A stretch of 64,000 nucleotides of DNA, from assembly GCF_000013445.1 (NCBI RefSeq), contig NC_007796.1, positions 2,020,936 through 2,084,935 of the forward strand, in the 5' to 3' direction. Position 1 is the stretch's first letter. Each line of letters opens with the position of its first letter. This stretch comes from Methanospirillum hungatei JF-1. Lineage in GTDB: Archaea > Halobacteriota > Methanomicrobia > Methanomicrobiales > Methanospirillaceae. The position numbers were made by a program, and so were the translations under genes. Below are positions 1 through 9,459 of the stretch, piece after piece. The notes under the pieces were generated by a model. That model searched no databases, was not told the DNA's origin, and saw only the letters and a program-made list of their open reading frames with translations.

Positions 1-380
1 CAAACCTTGGGGTATCCCACGCCATGGTGGTTCATGGAGACGGCACCGACGAGATTACCATCACCGGTGAGACCGAGGTTTATGAATTATCAGGGGGAAC
101 CATCTGCAGGTATACCCTGACACCTGAAGAGTTCGGAATTAGACGGGTATCGCGGGAAACCATCGCAGGAGGAAGCCCTGCAGAGAATGCAGAGATCATC
201 ATGGACATCTTCTCAGGAAGAAAAGGGCCCTGCCGGGATATTGTCCTCCTGAATGCAGCAGCAGCGATTTACCTTGGAGAAAAAGCCACCTGCATCTATG
301 ATGGGTACAGAATTGCCAGGGAAGTGGTCGATTCAGGACAGGCATACCGGCTGGTTATGGCACTCAGGAGAACAACATGA
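1..380 (+). CDS. trpD: anthranilate phosphoribosyltransferase, C-terminal part
   Basis: Anthranilate phosphoribosyltransferase joins anthranilate to phosphoribosyl pyrophosphate in tryptophan synthesis. Only the last 126 codons are in the window; the reading frame is open from base 3 and the gene starts upstream. The visible part carries the family block [10 protein letters not shown], which follows the Asn-Leu-Gly-Val segment, and the C-terminal stretch in which [11 protein letters not shown] matches the usual LNAA motif. The stop overlaps the trpC start (ATGA), so the two are translationally coupled. The downstream order C-F-B-A supports the call. Confidence 0.95.
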
Positions 381-1135
381 TCCTTGATGATATCGTCGCA
401 TCAGCCCACCGGCGGGCATCTGAGCTCCCCGGCTTCTTTCAGACACCCTCTCATACCCCCATCAGTCTGAAAGATGCAATCATTCAGAAACGGAGAACTC
501 ATGCACATCCGGTTATTGCTGAACTCAAGTTTGCGTCACCTTCACGGGGGATCATCAGAAGAGAGACAAAGCCCGAAGATGTTGCAACTGAACTGGTGCA
601 TGGAGGTTGCTGTGCTCTTTCGGTCCTGACTGAACCTGAATACTTTTCCGGGTGTTCAGCAACCATCCCGGCCATCAGGGACAAGGTAACGGTTCCAATC
701 CTCAGAAAGGACTTCATCGTGGATGAGCAGCAACTGGACGAAACCAGGGCTCTTGGAGCGGATGCTGTCCTTCTGATCGCCGGGGTTCTTGGAGAAGAGA
801 CCGGGCACTTTGTCGAAGCAACAAAAAAACGCGGTCTTGAACCTCTGCTTGAAGTACATACCAGACAGGAGGCACGAATGGCAGTCGATACCGACGCAGA
901 ACTCATCGGGATAAATAACCGCGACCTTCGGACATTCAAAACCGACCTGTCCACCACAAAGCGAATTGCTCCCCTGATTCATCAGGCAGGCAGAACCGTT
1001 GTATCTCTGAGCGGGATGATCTGGCCCTGTGATATCAGGTTTATGAGTCATTACGCAGACGGGTTTCTTATCGGATCAAGTATTATGTCCTCAAAAAATC
1101 CAGGAAAAAGAGTGGAGGGATTGGTATACGCATAA
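377..1135 (+). CDS. trpC: indole-3-glycerol phosphate synthase
   Basis: This enzyme closes the indole ring in tryptophan synthesis, converting CdRP to indole-3-glycerol phosphate. The 252-residue length is normal for the (beta/alpha)8 barrel. The N-terminal [11 protein letters not shown] carries the catalytic lysine and phosphate-binding segment. [35 protein letters not shown] and the C-terminal GFLIGSSIM phosphate loop are all recognisable. The start overlaps the trpD stop as ATGA, and the 3' end overlaps the inferred trpF start. It is a typical monofunctional archaeal TrpC. Confidence 0.96.
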
Positions 1136-1707
1136 AGATCTGTGGAATTACCAGACCTGAAGATGCACATCTTGCAGATAAGGCCGGAGCTGATGCAATC
1201 GGGGTTGTCCTCTTCTCAGATTCACCCCGTGAGGTATCTCTTCAAAGGGCTGCAGAGATATTCAAGGCTGCCGGACCATACATGGGAAGGGTCTGTGTAT
1301 CGCATACCAGCTCAGTTCAGGACCTGGCACAGATGCTTACCCTTCAACCGACGGCCATTCAGATATCCCATCCGCATACCCTCCCCACGAACCGCCCGTA
1401 CCAGGTTATACGAGTCATACAGCCGGGTGATCCAATACCCAAAGATGCCGATGCCGTGATTGTCGACGCAAGTATGGGAAAAGGTGCCCTCTACGATCAC
1501 GATTACGCACAATCAATCATATCCATGTCTAAAATTCCAGTCATACTTGCCGGGGGATTAAACCCGGACAATGTGAAAGAAGCAGTACGATTACGACCAT
1601 ATGCCGTTGATGTTGCATCAGGTGTTGAATCATCACCTGGCATAAAGGATGCACGCAAGATCATGGCATTTGTGAAAAACGCCCGGGAGGCATACCATGC
1701 AGCTTAA
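1126..1707 (+). CDS. trpF: phosphoribosylanthranilate isomerase with a non-standard start
   Basis: TrpF isomerises phosphoribosylanthranilate to CdRP. The characteristic N-terminal motif [11 protein letters not shown] begins at base 1135, and [11 protein letters not shown] and the terminal [11 protein letters not shown] phosphate-binding motifs follow. Between the in-frame stop at 1030-1032 and base 1135 there is no ATG, GTG or TTG in this frame. The first in-frame ATG, at 1282, would remove about 50 residues including the catalytic Cys motif. A good ribosome-binding site (GGAGGG, 1114-1119) lies seven bases before an ATA codon at 1126, which I take as the most likely start; ATT at 1120 is an alternative. 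The gene overlaps trpC by 10 bases and trpB by 11. The product is certain, the start is not. Confidence 0.85.
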   Translation: MRIKICGITRPEDAHLADKAGADAIGVVLFSDSPREVSLQRAAEIFKAAGPYMGRVCVSHTSSVQDLAQMLTLQPTAIQISHPHTLPTNRPYQVIRVIQPGDPIPKDADAVIVDASMGKGALYDHDYAQSIISMSKIPVILAGGLNPDNVKEAVRLRPYAVDVASGVESSPGIKDARKIMAFVKNAREAYHAA

Positions 1708-2872
1708 TACCCGACTTGGGGAGTACGGCGGATGCTTTGTCCCTGAAACCCTCATGGGAGCCCTGGAAGAACTGGAAGATGCATTCCTGAAGATCTTCCC
1801 GGGATCGGCCTTTCAAAAAGAACTCAGCAAGTACCTGACAACCTACGCCGGACGGGAAACCCCCCTGACCTTCTGTAACAACATGTCACGGGATCTCGGA
1901 TGCAGGGTGTACCTGAAGCGCGAGGATCTCCTCCATTCAGGGGCCCATAAGATGAACAATGCCCTGGGTCAGGCACTACTCGCAAAATATATGGGTAAAA
2001 AACGGCTTATTGCAGAGACCGGTGCAGGACAGCACGGAGTTGCAACCGCCATCGCCGGAGCGGTCCTTGGCCTTGAGGTTGACGTGTTCATGGGTGAAGT
2101 GGACATTGCCCGCCAGGCCCTCAATGTTGCCAGGATGAATATGATGGGAGCACGGGTCATCCCGGTCACATGCGGGACCCGGACACTCAAGGACGCCATG
2201 AATGAAGCACTCCGGGACTGGGTTGCCCGCGTTCTTGACACCCATTATCTCATAGGAACGGTCGCCGGACCACACCCCTACCCTACTCTGGTCAGAGACC
2301 TGCAACGGGTCATCGGTGATGAGACAAAAAAGCAGATTCTGGCAGCAGAAGGAAGGCTTCCTGATGTCATCATCGCCTGTATCGGGGGAGGATCCAATGC
2401 CATCGGGATCTTTCATCCGTTCATCGAAGATAAGGCAGTCAGGATGTACGGGGTTGAGGCAGGCGGAGAGGGGCTTGACCGGAAACATGGCGCTTCACTC
2501 TGCGGAGGAAGACCGGGTGTGCTCCACGGGAACTATTCCTACCTTCTACAGGATGCATTCGGCCAGATAATTGAGTCACACTCCATATCAGCCGGGCTTG
2601 ACTACCCTGGTGTCGGGCCTGAACATGCGATGCATAAGGATTCAGGCAGGATTACATACACGGCAATTACCGACACCGAAGCACTTGAGGCCTTCCTGTA
2701 CCTCTGTCGGACGGAGGGGATTGTTCCGGCACTGGAGTCCTCACATGCCGTTGCATTTGCACGAAAACTGGCACCGGATCTCTCAGAAGATACCATCATT
2801 GTAATCAACCTCTCCGGACGGGGAGACAAGGATGTTGAAACCGTTCGAAGGTACATGGAGGGCAAGCAATGA
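1697..2872 (+). CDS. trpB: tryptophan synthase beta chain
   Basis: The PLP-dependent beta subunit condenses indole with serine. The length of 391 residues is that of standard TrpB1. [10 protein letters not shown] carries the PLP lysine (K85), and E107 in AETGAGQHG is the catalytic glutamate. The GGGSNAIG phosphate cup and the C-terminal NLSGRGDKD motif are present. The start is preceded by GGGAGG at 1685-1690 and lies inside the trpF coding region. The stop overlaps the trpA start as ATGA, as expected for subunits of one alpha2beta2 complex that channels indole. Confidence 0.97.
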   Translation: MQLNTRLGEYGGCFVPETLMGALEELEDAFLKIFPGSAFQKELSKYLTTYAGRETPLTFCNNMSRDLGCRVYLKREDLLHSGAHKMNNALGQALLAKYMGKKRLIAETGAGQHGVATAIAGAVLGLEVDVFMGEVDIARQALNVARMNMMGARVIPVTCGTRTLKDAMNEALRDWVARVLDTHYLIGTVAGPHPYPTLVRDLQRVIGDETKKQILAAEGRLPDVIIACIGGGSNAIGIFHPFIEDKAVRMYGVEAGGEGLDRKHGASLCGGRPGVLHGNYSYLLQDAFGQIIESHSISAGLDYPGVGPEHAMHKDSGRITYTAITDTEALEAFLYLCRTEGIVPALESSHAVAFARKLAPDLSEDTIIVINLSGRGDKDVETVRRYMEGKQ

Positions 2873-3648
2873 ACCGTCTGAAAGAGGCATTTGAAACCAG
2901 GACGAAAAGCCTTCTTATGACCTTCACCGTCGCAGGAGATCCGGACTTTGAAACCAGTCTTGAGATTATCAAGGCTCTTGAGAATGGTGGAGCGGATATC
3001 ATCGAACTTGGGCTTCCGTTCTCAGACCCCGTTGCCGACGGCCCGGTCATTCAGCAGGCAGACCAGCGGGCACTTGCATCTGGGATGAATACCGACCGGT
3101 TCTTTGACCTGGTCAGAGAAGTCCGGAAGAGTTCTGATATCCCTCTTGTCGTCCTGACTTACACGAACCTGATCCTGCAGCGGGATATCAATACATTCTA
3201 TCAGGATGCAGCTGATGCCGGTATCGATGCCGTGGTTGTTGCAGACCTCCCATACGAGGAGGCAGGCCCCTATATTACCGCAGCAGAAACCGCAGGGGTA
3301 GCGCCGGTCATGATGGTCAGCACGACCACCTCACCTGAACGGCTTTCAAAAATCCTCACCGTCAAGAGCGGATTTATCTACCTGGTAGCGGCTCTTGGTG
3401 TCACCGGTATGAGGCAGAAGACCGACCCGGTTGCGCAAAAACTGCTTGCCGATCTTAAAAACAGGACAGACATCCCAATAGCCCCCGGATTTGGCATATC
3501 TGACCGGGAACAGGTCAGGGAATGGACTGATGCAGGAGCTGATGCGGTCATCGTGGGTTCGGCCCTGGTCAGAGAAATCGAGGATAGTCTTGTCAAACCA
3601 GATACGCTGATCCCCCGGATTACAGCATTTGTACAATCACTCAAATAA
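2869..3648 (+). CDS. trpA: tryptophan synthase alpha chain
   Basis: The alpha subunit cleaves indole-3-glycerol phosphate and passes indole to TrpB. The 259-residue barrel shows [18 protein letters not shown], with the catalytic glutamate (E46) and aspartate (D57). Later come the [10 protein letters not shown] loop and the phosphate-binding segments APGFGIS and AVIVGSALV. It is the last gene of the visible trp operon. The next gene is convergent and ends only three bases further on, so the 3' untranslated region is very short or overlaps that gene. Confidence 0.96.
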   Translation: MNRLKEAFETRTKSLLMTFTVAGDPDFETSLEIIKALENGGADIIELGLPFSDPVADGPVIQQADQRALASGMNTDRFFDLVREVRKSSDIPLVVLTYTNLILQRDINTFYQDAADAGIDAVVVADLPYEEAGPYITAAETAGVAPVMMVSTTTSPERLSKILTVKSGFIYLVAALGVTGMRQKTDPVAQKLLADLKNRTDIPIAPGFGISDREQVREWTDAGADAVIVGSALVREIEDSLVKPDTLIPRITAFVQSLK

Positions 3649-3651
3649 TAG

Positions 3652-6606
3652 TCAGGGGAGACTACAACATCCATCATGGGTGAGCGGGAGACAGATCATA
3701 AACCGTGAACCGGTATCCTTCCCCTCACTCTCTACCCAGACTTTTCCTCCATAACACTCCATCACCCGTTTTACGATAGAAAGACCAAGGCCTGATGACT
3801 GACGGTCATGCCTGGACCGGTCGGCCATGTAAAATTCATCAAATACATGAAGGGCCTCTTCCTTTGTCAGACCAATACCGGTATCCTCAAAGGTGATGAT
3901 TACCGCCTGATCATCCACCTGGGAATAGATACGTATCCTGCCATTGTTCCGGGTATATTTAATGGCATTACTGAGCAGGTTTTCAAATACCGATGAAGCA
4001 TCCCGGTTCGAAAAACTCATGGTGAGATCATCAGGGACCAGCACTTCCACAGTGAGGTTTTTCTGCTCGATAAAGAGCCAGTGTTTCTCTACGGCCTGAT
4101 TGATAAGGCTGGCCGGACGGATCATCTCAAATTCAACCACCCCTTCATGCCGACTGAGTCGTGCCAGGGTGAGGATCTTCTCGGTCTGTTCCCTGATAGA
4201 ATATACAGACCTTAGAAGGACACCATAAAGTTCACGTTTCTCACTATCATGCTCTTCATGAAGAAGGGTTGGGAGCAGAGCGATCAGAGGAGTCAGGGGC
4301 GTCTTCAGGTCATGTCCAAGCTGGTTGATAAAATCATCTTTCTGTTTCAGAAGCCGGTTTACTTCAAAGGTCCGCTCCCTGACACGATCATCTAGTTCCC
4401 GGTTCATACCGATCAGCCGGTTGGCTAAAAAGTCCAGTTCATGGTTTTTATCTTCCAGAACCCGGGCATACTCCCTGAGCTGGGCTTCTGCCTTTTTCCG
4501 TTCCCTGATATCCCTCGCAATCACCAGAATGGCAGGCTCTCCACGATATGTGATGGCCATGGTCGAGACCTCAACCTGCACAACCTCCCCGGTATGACTG
4601 ATAAAACATTCCTCCTGAGGGGGATTTAACCCCATTCCTGACAATGAAGAAGATATTCGGGTATTGACAAGAGGAATGTAATCAGGGTGGACATATGCAA
4701 GGGGGTCCTGACCGAGCACCTCCTCTTCCTTTTCTGCACCAAGTAACGTGATACCGGCAGGATTTGCATAGAGGATCTGTTTTCCGTCATGCACAAAGAT
4801 AGGATCAGGGGATAGTTCAACCAACGTCCTGTACCGTTCTTCACTCTCACGAAGAGCCTGGTTGACCTGCATCAGTTCACTGGTTCGCTCGGTCACCAGG
4901 ATCTCAAGCTCCTCGCGGGACTTTTTCAGGGCCTCTTCTGCCTTTTTTCTGGTGGTTATATCCCTGATGCATTCTATCGCACCAACGATCTCACCATCAG
5001 AATTTCGAAGCGGAGAAGCTACCCCCCACAGGTACATCCCTTCTTTCCCAGCTCTGTTCATGTACGACTCCCCGATGATAATATCCCCCTCACGATGGAA
5101 ATGTACGTATTTCTTCCGGGTTACATCATCCGGCTCTAATGCAAGATCGACCAGAATCGGCCTTCTCTCACCATAGAACGGGACTGAATATGCATAATTC
5201 CCTTTTCCGAGCATCTCCTCTGCCGCTATCCCGGTCAGAGCTGCCATTGCACGGTTCCAGAATATCACCTCCCCGTGTTTGTTGATTACCACCGTTGCAT
5301 CAGGGAAAAAGTCAATAACATCAGCAAGTTGTTGTTTTGATTCCCTGATCTCGTCTTCAGCCTTTTTTCTCTCAGAGATATCAATAATGACGCCACGAAG
5401 CCCGGTCACCGTCCCGTTCACAATCACGGCTGTGGAATGGATGATTACTGGAAATGTTGAACCATCAGACCTGATTGCCATATACTCATGCGGCTTGGAA
5501 GGAGCACCTCCACTGACATCTCGGATGATCTGAACCGCCCGTTGTCGATCGTCTGGAATGATAAAATCCAGTACATTTTTATCATCCAGGGGCTGGTCAG
5601 CATCAAATCCAAAGAGAGTATACGCCTGATGGTTGACATAGGTGATATTTCCATTCAGAGAGCACTCAAAGATCCCTTCAGGGAGGAGATCGGCAAGATC
5701 CTTGTACTTTTTTTTACTCTCCTGAAGCATCTCCTGGGATTGACGGAGCTCTTCCAGACGAAACTTAAGTTCTTCTCCTGATGCGATAAGCTCCTCATAT
5801 GCCGCACTGAGATCGATATTCCGCTGTTCAAGCTCATTTTCAGCCTGGATACGTTCGGTAATATCCCGGATAATTGCCTGGTAATAGATGGACTCCCCTA
5901 ATTCCAGTTTGCTGACACTCATCTCGGCATCAAATACCGAACCGTCAAACCGGCGAAACTTCCACGTGACAAAGGCGCCATCTTCCTGAAAAGCAGTCTG
6001 CAACAAAGCCCCTGCCTTATCTTTGGTCCTGCTTCCTTCAGGCTGAAGCTCAGGTGCCAGCCTGGTAAAATCAGACCCGATCATTTCGCTCTTGCCAGCA
6101 TTGAACAGTGCTGCTGCCTGATTATTACAGTCAACGATGGTAAAGTCGGAAAGCAGAAGAATCCCGTCAAACGCAGTTTCAAATAATCTCCTGAACTTCT
6201 CCTCGTTCTCTAACAGAGCTTTTTGTGCATCTTGTGCATGAACAGCCTGACGTATCTTATGGGCAAGTTCGGCAAAGAGAGAGGGTGGATCACCCCCTTT
6301 TTGCAGATAAAAAGTTGCGCCCTCGTTAATCGCCTCAATGACGACCTCTTCCCTCCCCTTGCCGGTAAAGAGAATAAAGGGAACGTTCACCCCTTTTTTA
6401 CGGTACGCCCTTAAAAGATCCATTCCGGACATTCCGGGCATATGATAATCAGAGACGACGATGTCGAACGAGCCGGACAGGATCATATCAAGTGCTTTAA
6501 ACCCTGACCGTACGGTGGTGACGGTAAAACCGTCCATCCTCTCCAGGTATAACTTGAAAAACCCGCAGAAGGATTCATCATCATCAACGTACAGGACTGA
6601 TATCAT
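3652..6606 (-). CDS. hybrid REC-PAS(4)-histidine kinase
   Basis: This is a 984-residue cytoplasmic signalling protein with no membrane segment. An N-terminal receiver domain (about 1-120) has the acidic pocket D8/D9/D10, phospho-acceptor D53 in VVSDYHMPG and K103. Four PAS domains follow at roughly 135-255, 305-415, 425-550 and 595-715, each ending in a PAC-like segment with DI(S/T/R)ERKKAE. The phosphorylation site is H765 in LGHDLKTPL, and the HATPase domain ends with SGLGLSIVKRVME. Having the receiver first suggests it acts within a relay or is itself controlled by phosphorylation. The signal sensed is unknown. It is convergent with trpA. Confidence 0.93.
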   Translation of the reverse strand: MISVLYVDDDESFCGFFKLYLERMDGFTVTTVRSGFKALDMILSGSFDIVVSDYHMPGMSGMDLLRAYRKKGVNVPFILFTGKGREEVVIEAINEGATFYLQKGGDPPSLFAELAHKIRQAVHAQDAQKALLENEEKFRRLFETAFDGILLLSDFTIVDCNNQAAALFNAGKSEMIGSDFTRLAPELQPEGSRTKDKAGALLQTAFQEDGAFVTWKFRRFDGSVFDAEMSVSKLELGESIYYQAIIRDITERIQAENELEQRNIDLSAAYEELIASGEELKFRLEELRQSQEMLQESKKKYKDLADLLPEGIFECSLNGNITYVNHQAYTLFGFDADQPLDDKNVLDFIIPDDRQRAVQIIRDVSGGAPSKPHEYMAIRSDGSTFPVIIHSTAVIVNGTVTGLRGVIIDISERKKAEDEIRESKQQLADVIDFFPDATVVINKHGEVIFWNRAMAALTGIAAEEMLGKGNYAYSVPFYGERRPILVDLALEPDDVTRKKYVHFHREGDIIIGESYMNRAGKEGMYLWGVASPLRNSDGEIVGAIECIRDITTRKKAEEALKKSREELEILVTERTSELMQVNQALRESEERYRTLVELSPDPIFVHDGKQILYANPAGITLLGAEKEEEVLGQDPLAYVHPDYIPLVNTRISSSLSGMGLNPPQEECFISHTGEVVQVEVSTMAITYRGEPAILVIARDIRERKKAEAQLREYARVLEDKNHELDFLANRLIGMNRELDDRVRERTFEVNRLLKQKDDFINQLGHDLKTPLTPLIALLPTLLHEEHDSEKRELYGVLLRSVYSIREQTEKILTLARLSRHEGVVEFEMIRPASLINQAVEKHWLFIEQKNLTVEVLVPDDLTMSFSNRDASSVFENLLSNAIKYTRNNGRIRIYSQVDDQAVIITFEDTGIGLTKEEALHVFDEFYMADRSRHDRQSSGLGLSIVKRVMECYGGKVWVESEGKDTGSRFMICLPLTHDGCCSLP

Positions 6607-6725
6607 CGGCTCTGCAATCTACCTGATACAACTGTAGGACACCGGTTCATATCAAGGTGCGGACATCGATGCACACCGGCAGGTGATAATGAACTTCTTA
6701 AAGATCAGAGATGTATGATATCATC

Positions 6726-7352
6726 ATGAAATGGGTATATGTGCTGTTCTTTCTTGTAATGATCTCCGGGTTCTGGTCGGTTGTTGCATCCCCGGCAGAT
6801 GAACTGGCAGCACAGGGGAACATGCTCTATGATCAGGACCAGTATGACGAAGCTCTCATCATACTCGATCAGGCCCTGGCAATCGACCCTGAACATCTCG
6901 AAGCTTTAAACGGGAAAGGAAAAGTCCTGAAAAGTCTGGGAAGGTATGAGGAGGCAATACAGCAGTATGATAAGATAATCGCTGTTGATCCAACCTATAA
7001 AAAAGCCTGGAATAACAAGGGAATCGCCCTGACCTACCTGGGAAGATATGAGGAGGCCATTGCCATGTTTGATGAATCATTACGGCTGGATCCTGAATAT
7101 GGGAAGGCATACAGTAACCGGGCCTGGTGCCTTAACCTTGCCGGACGATTTGAGGAAGCATTGGCATCAGCAGATAAAGCAACCATACTCGAGCCTGATT
7201 ATGCACGGGGATGGAGCAACCGGGGAGATGCCCTCTCTGCTCTGGGCCAGTATGCCGAGGCAGTAATGTCGTATGATACTGCGCTTATTCTGGATCCCGG
7301 ACTTCTTGATGCCCTGGAAGGAAAAGAGAAAGCGATAGCAAAGATGTCATAA
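6726..7352 (+). CDS. exported or membrane-anchored TPR protein
   Basis: The protein begins with a hydrophobic signal-like segment (MKWVYVLFFLVMISGF) ending near VVASPADE. About five tetratricopeptide repeats of 34 residues follow, with signatures such as GRYEEAIQQYDKIIAVDP and GRYEEAIAMFDESLRLDP. TPRs mediate protein-protein contacts, so this is probably a scaffold on the outer face of the membrane. I prefer the ATG at 6726 over the in-frame ATG at 6711, because the longer form puts an acidic residue ahead of the signal sequence. Neither start has a clear ribosome-binding site. The partner is unknown. Confidence 0.85.
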   Translation: MKWVYVLFFLVMISGFWSVVASPADELAAQGNMLYDQDQYDEALIILDQALAIDPEHLEALNGKGKVLKSLGRYEEAIQQYDKIIAVDPTYKKAWNNKGIALTYLGRYEEAIAMFDESLRLDPEYGKAYSNRAWCLNLAGRFEEALASADKATILEPDYARGWSNRGDALSALGQYAEAVMSYDTALILDPGLLDALEGKEKAIAKMS

Positions 7353-7469
7353 CCGGCTCATTCCTTTTTTCAATCTACATAAGATCCCAGAGTGCCTGGG
7401 ATTTACAAATGAAAAATTGCAAAAAATCAAACGCAAACCAGATACCATTCCGAATGAAACCATACATAC

Positions 7470-7976
7470 ATGAAGATTCAGGCAGTCCTTTTGCTTCTCA
7501 TCATGCTTTTCCTGGTACCTGGGGGAGTGGTATCAGAGGAAAACCAGTCCGCACAGAATAATACAACGAGTGCAAACCTGACCGATGTACCAATAATTCC
7601 TGATATTTCCCCGCAGGAGAAACTGATGAACCGGGCCTTTGAAGCACGTGCATTTGCACTGGAAAAAGGGAAGGATACAGCATTGGCAGAATTTTCCAAT
7701 CCCTCCGGGCAGTTTAACTCTGAAGGTATGATCATTATTGCATATGGTACCGACGGCGTCCTTCTTGCAGACAGCACACGACCAGGCGAAGTCGGGTCCC
7801 GGTTTATTGCAGATGACCATGACGCCGGCCAGGTCAGGATGATGCGGGATCTTGCAACAACAGGCGGGGGCCTCTATACAGATGCTGCAACAGGGAACTC
7901 CTGGTTTGTATCAGACGTTGATGGCAGCTGGTGGATATGTGCAGCCATAACCCGGAATGCCGGTAAACAGCCCTGA
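7470..7976 (+). CDS. secreted Cache-like sensor domain protein
   Basis: The protein has 168 residues. It starts with a clean signal peptide (MKIQAVLLLLIMLFLVPGG), followed by a Thr/Asn/Gln-rich linker and one globular domain. The domain has the single-Cache pattern: RAFALEKGKDTALAEF, IIAYGTDGVLLADS, a Gly-Ser-Arg-Phe segment, and a final WF..D.DGSWWICAAI strand. Such domains normally bind small ligands outside the cell in chemoreceptors. Here the domain stands alone with no kinase or methyl-accepting part, so it may be a soluble or anchored ligand-binding protein. The downstream gene starts within 25 bases. Confidence 0.75.
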   Translation: MKIQAVLLLLIMLFLVPGGVVSEENQSAQNNTTSANLTDVPIIPDISPQEKLMNRAFEARAFALEKGKDTALAEFSNPSGQFNSEGMIIIAYGTDGVLLADSTRPGEVGSRFIADDHDAGQVRMMRDLATTGGGLYTDAATGNSWFVSDVDGSWWICAAITRNAGKQP

Positions 7977-8000
7977 TTGAAAAAGCCCACAGGAAACCAT

Positions 8001-8858
8001 ATGATTCTAATCAGGAAGCGGAGTATCGGACAGGCCCACGAAGAGGTAATCAGGGAGATTGCCAGGCGATGTGAGGGGCAGGTCAGGGTAACTGAAGATG
8101 GTGAATATACCTGGGATCCGGAAGAGCCGATCTGCATACACGTGGAAGAGCCTTTTGCAGAGCCGATGCGTTCAGGAGCATCACTTTTTGGAGAGAAATT
8201 CTCTGAACAGTACCAGGCTTCCCTCTATACGATTACACCGCGCCGTGACGACGGGACGGATGCCGTGTATACCTATGGCAACCGGCTTCGTGATTATCCG
8301 AAAGCTGAGGTGGGAATAGTCAGCAAACACGGAGGGGCGGTCAAAAAAGCCATCGATGCCCTCTTTAGAAAGCTGGGATATGTTCCAGCTGATGCATGCG
8401 GGGAGCTTATCTGGAAGGGTGACGGACGATATGGGGGGATTGACCAGATACAGGAGAGCATCATTAACCGGCTGATTCAAAACCCTGAAAGCCGTCGTGC
8501 AATCTCAATTACCTGGTTCCCGGTTCAGGATATCACCGCTGATGAGCCCCCCTGCCTGCAGCTGGTGCAGTGCGTCATCGATAAGAATAATCATCTCAAC
8601 CTCATCTGTGTCTTCAGAAGTAATGACATGTTATCAGCCTGGGGTCAGAACGCATACGGCCTTGCCCATCTCCAGAAATTTATTTGTGAACAGATTAACC
8701 TGAAACGAAAAAACGCCGAGGAAAAAGTCTCACAGGGGTGGCTTGAAACAATCAGTATCTCTGCACATATGTATTTTCACCGGGATCAGCTTGAACTCAA
8801 CCTGTTTTTGGAGAAGATAAAAACCGGAGAACTCTTTCAGTCTTTCCAGCGTAGATGA
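8001..8858 (+). CDS. thyA: archaeal thymidylate synthase
   Basis: Thymidylate synthase methylates dUMP to dTMP. The sequence has the archaeal ThyA-family layout. PPCLQLVQCVID contains the catalytic Cys in the position of the PCH/Q motif. FRSNDMLSAWGQNAYGLAHL matches the nucleotide-binding RS.D segment, and AHMYFHRDQ is the late His/Tyr motif. The N-terminal half differs from bacterial ThyA, as in other methanogens, which use tetrahydromethanopterin-type folates. A TTG at 7977, directly after the preceding stop, would add eight residues. I chose ATG at 8001, because MILIRKRSIGQAHEEV gives a typical family start. Confidence 0.85.
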   Translation: MILIRKRSIGQAHEEVIREIARRCEGQVRVTEDGEYTWDPEEPICIHVEEPFAEPMRSGASLFGEKFSEQYQASLYTITPRRDDGTDAVYTYGNRLRDYPKAEVGIVSKHGGAVKKAIDALFRKLGYVPADACGELIWKGDGRYGGIDQIQESIINRLIQNPESRRAISITWFPVQDITADEPPCLQLVQCVIDKNNHLNLICVFRSNDMLSAWGQNAYGLAHLQKFICEQINLKRKNAEEKVSQGWLETISISAHMYFHRDQLELNLFLEKIKTGELFQSFQRR

Positions 8859-9428
8859 TCCTGACAAGTCATCCCTTTCTCCATTTGACTTTTTTCAGAA
8901 AGAAAAGAGAAACCATTTATAGTGACAGCATGATATGAAAGCGTATGGTGCTCATACTGGTTGCAGATACATGGCTCTTTCATCTGAACCGGTAGCATCA
9001 GAATATCATACACTCTTCACAGAGGGAGGTATCCGGCGTCCGGGGATACCTCACTGCCTGTAAATTCCTCGCCATGAGTAGCTAAACCAGAAGGGGACTA
9101 TTTACTTATGAATCTGATGGTAATTGTTCTGACAGGAAAAATAATGGGCAGATGAGCCTCCTGTTCCGAAATAACCACGTACGCCATCAACATTCCTCTT
9201 TTAAGGAGGCATTCTCGTTTATAAAACAAAAAAATGGAATGTCCATCGCCAGACTGAAATAGCCGGTATCATCCTTTCAGGTACAGGTATCTGCGACGCT
9301 ATCTGCCTGAGAAGAGCTGATTTTTCATATCTTTTTGCTCCGGATATGATGACTCCATCAATGTGATTAAAAATCCCATGAAAAATTCGACTTTTTCTTT
9401 GGCCTTATGAGAAATCGCCCAAAAACAT
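8859..9428. other. 570-base intergenic region with hairpins, no convincing gene
   Basis: No open frame here looks like a protein gene. The left part (about 8911-9060) has a TTTATA element at 8916-8921 followed by several perfect short inverted repeats: GTATG/CATAC, CAGAT/ATCTG and a 9-bp stem at 9026-9052. This could be a small RNA. The right part has a CTGAAA/TTTCAG pair and runs of T, but nothing I recognise. Confidence 0.4.
9026..9052. repeat. perfect 9-bp inverted repeat (hairpin)
   Basis: GAGGTATCC (9026-9034) and GGATACCTC (9044-9052) form a perfect 9-bp stem around a 9-base loop that could pair further (GG with CC). It is not followed by a T-run, so it does not look like a terminator. 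It lies about 100 bases downstream of a TTTATA element, so it may be part of a structured RNA. Confidence 0.45.
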
Positions 9429-9434
9429 TTATAG
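9429..9434 (+). promoter_or_regulatory. TATA box of the OLD-like gene
   Basis: TTTATA lies 24-29 bases before the ATG at 9458. At the usual archaeal spacing of about 25 bases, transcription would start at or next to the start codon, giving a leaderless or nearly leaderless mRNA. No ribosome-binding site is visible before the ATG, which agrees with this. Confidence 0.6.
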
Positions 9435-9459
9435 GATAACAAATCGAGAGATATCCTAT
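9431..9459. promoter_or_regulatory. 8+8 bp inverted repeat over promoter and start codon (operator-like)
   Basis: ATAGGATA (9431-9438) and TATCCTAT (9452-9459) are perfect inverted copies separated by 13 bases. The left arm overlaps the TATA box and the right arm includes the A and T of the ATG at 9458. A dimeric protein bound here would block both TBP and RNA polymerase, so this looks like an operator, possibly autoregulatory. That role is inferred from position only. Confidence 0.5.
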
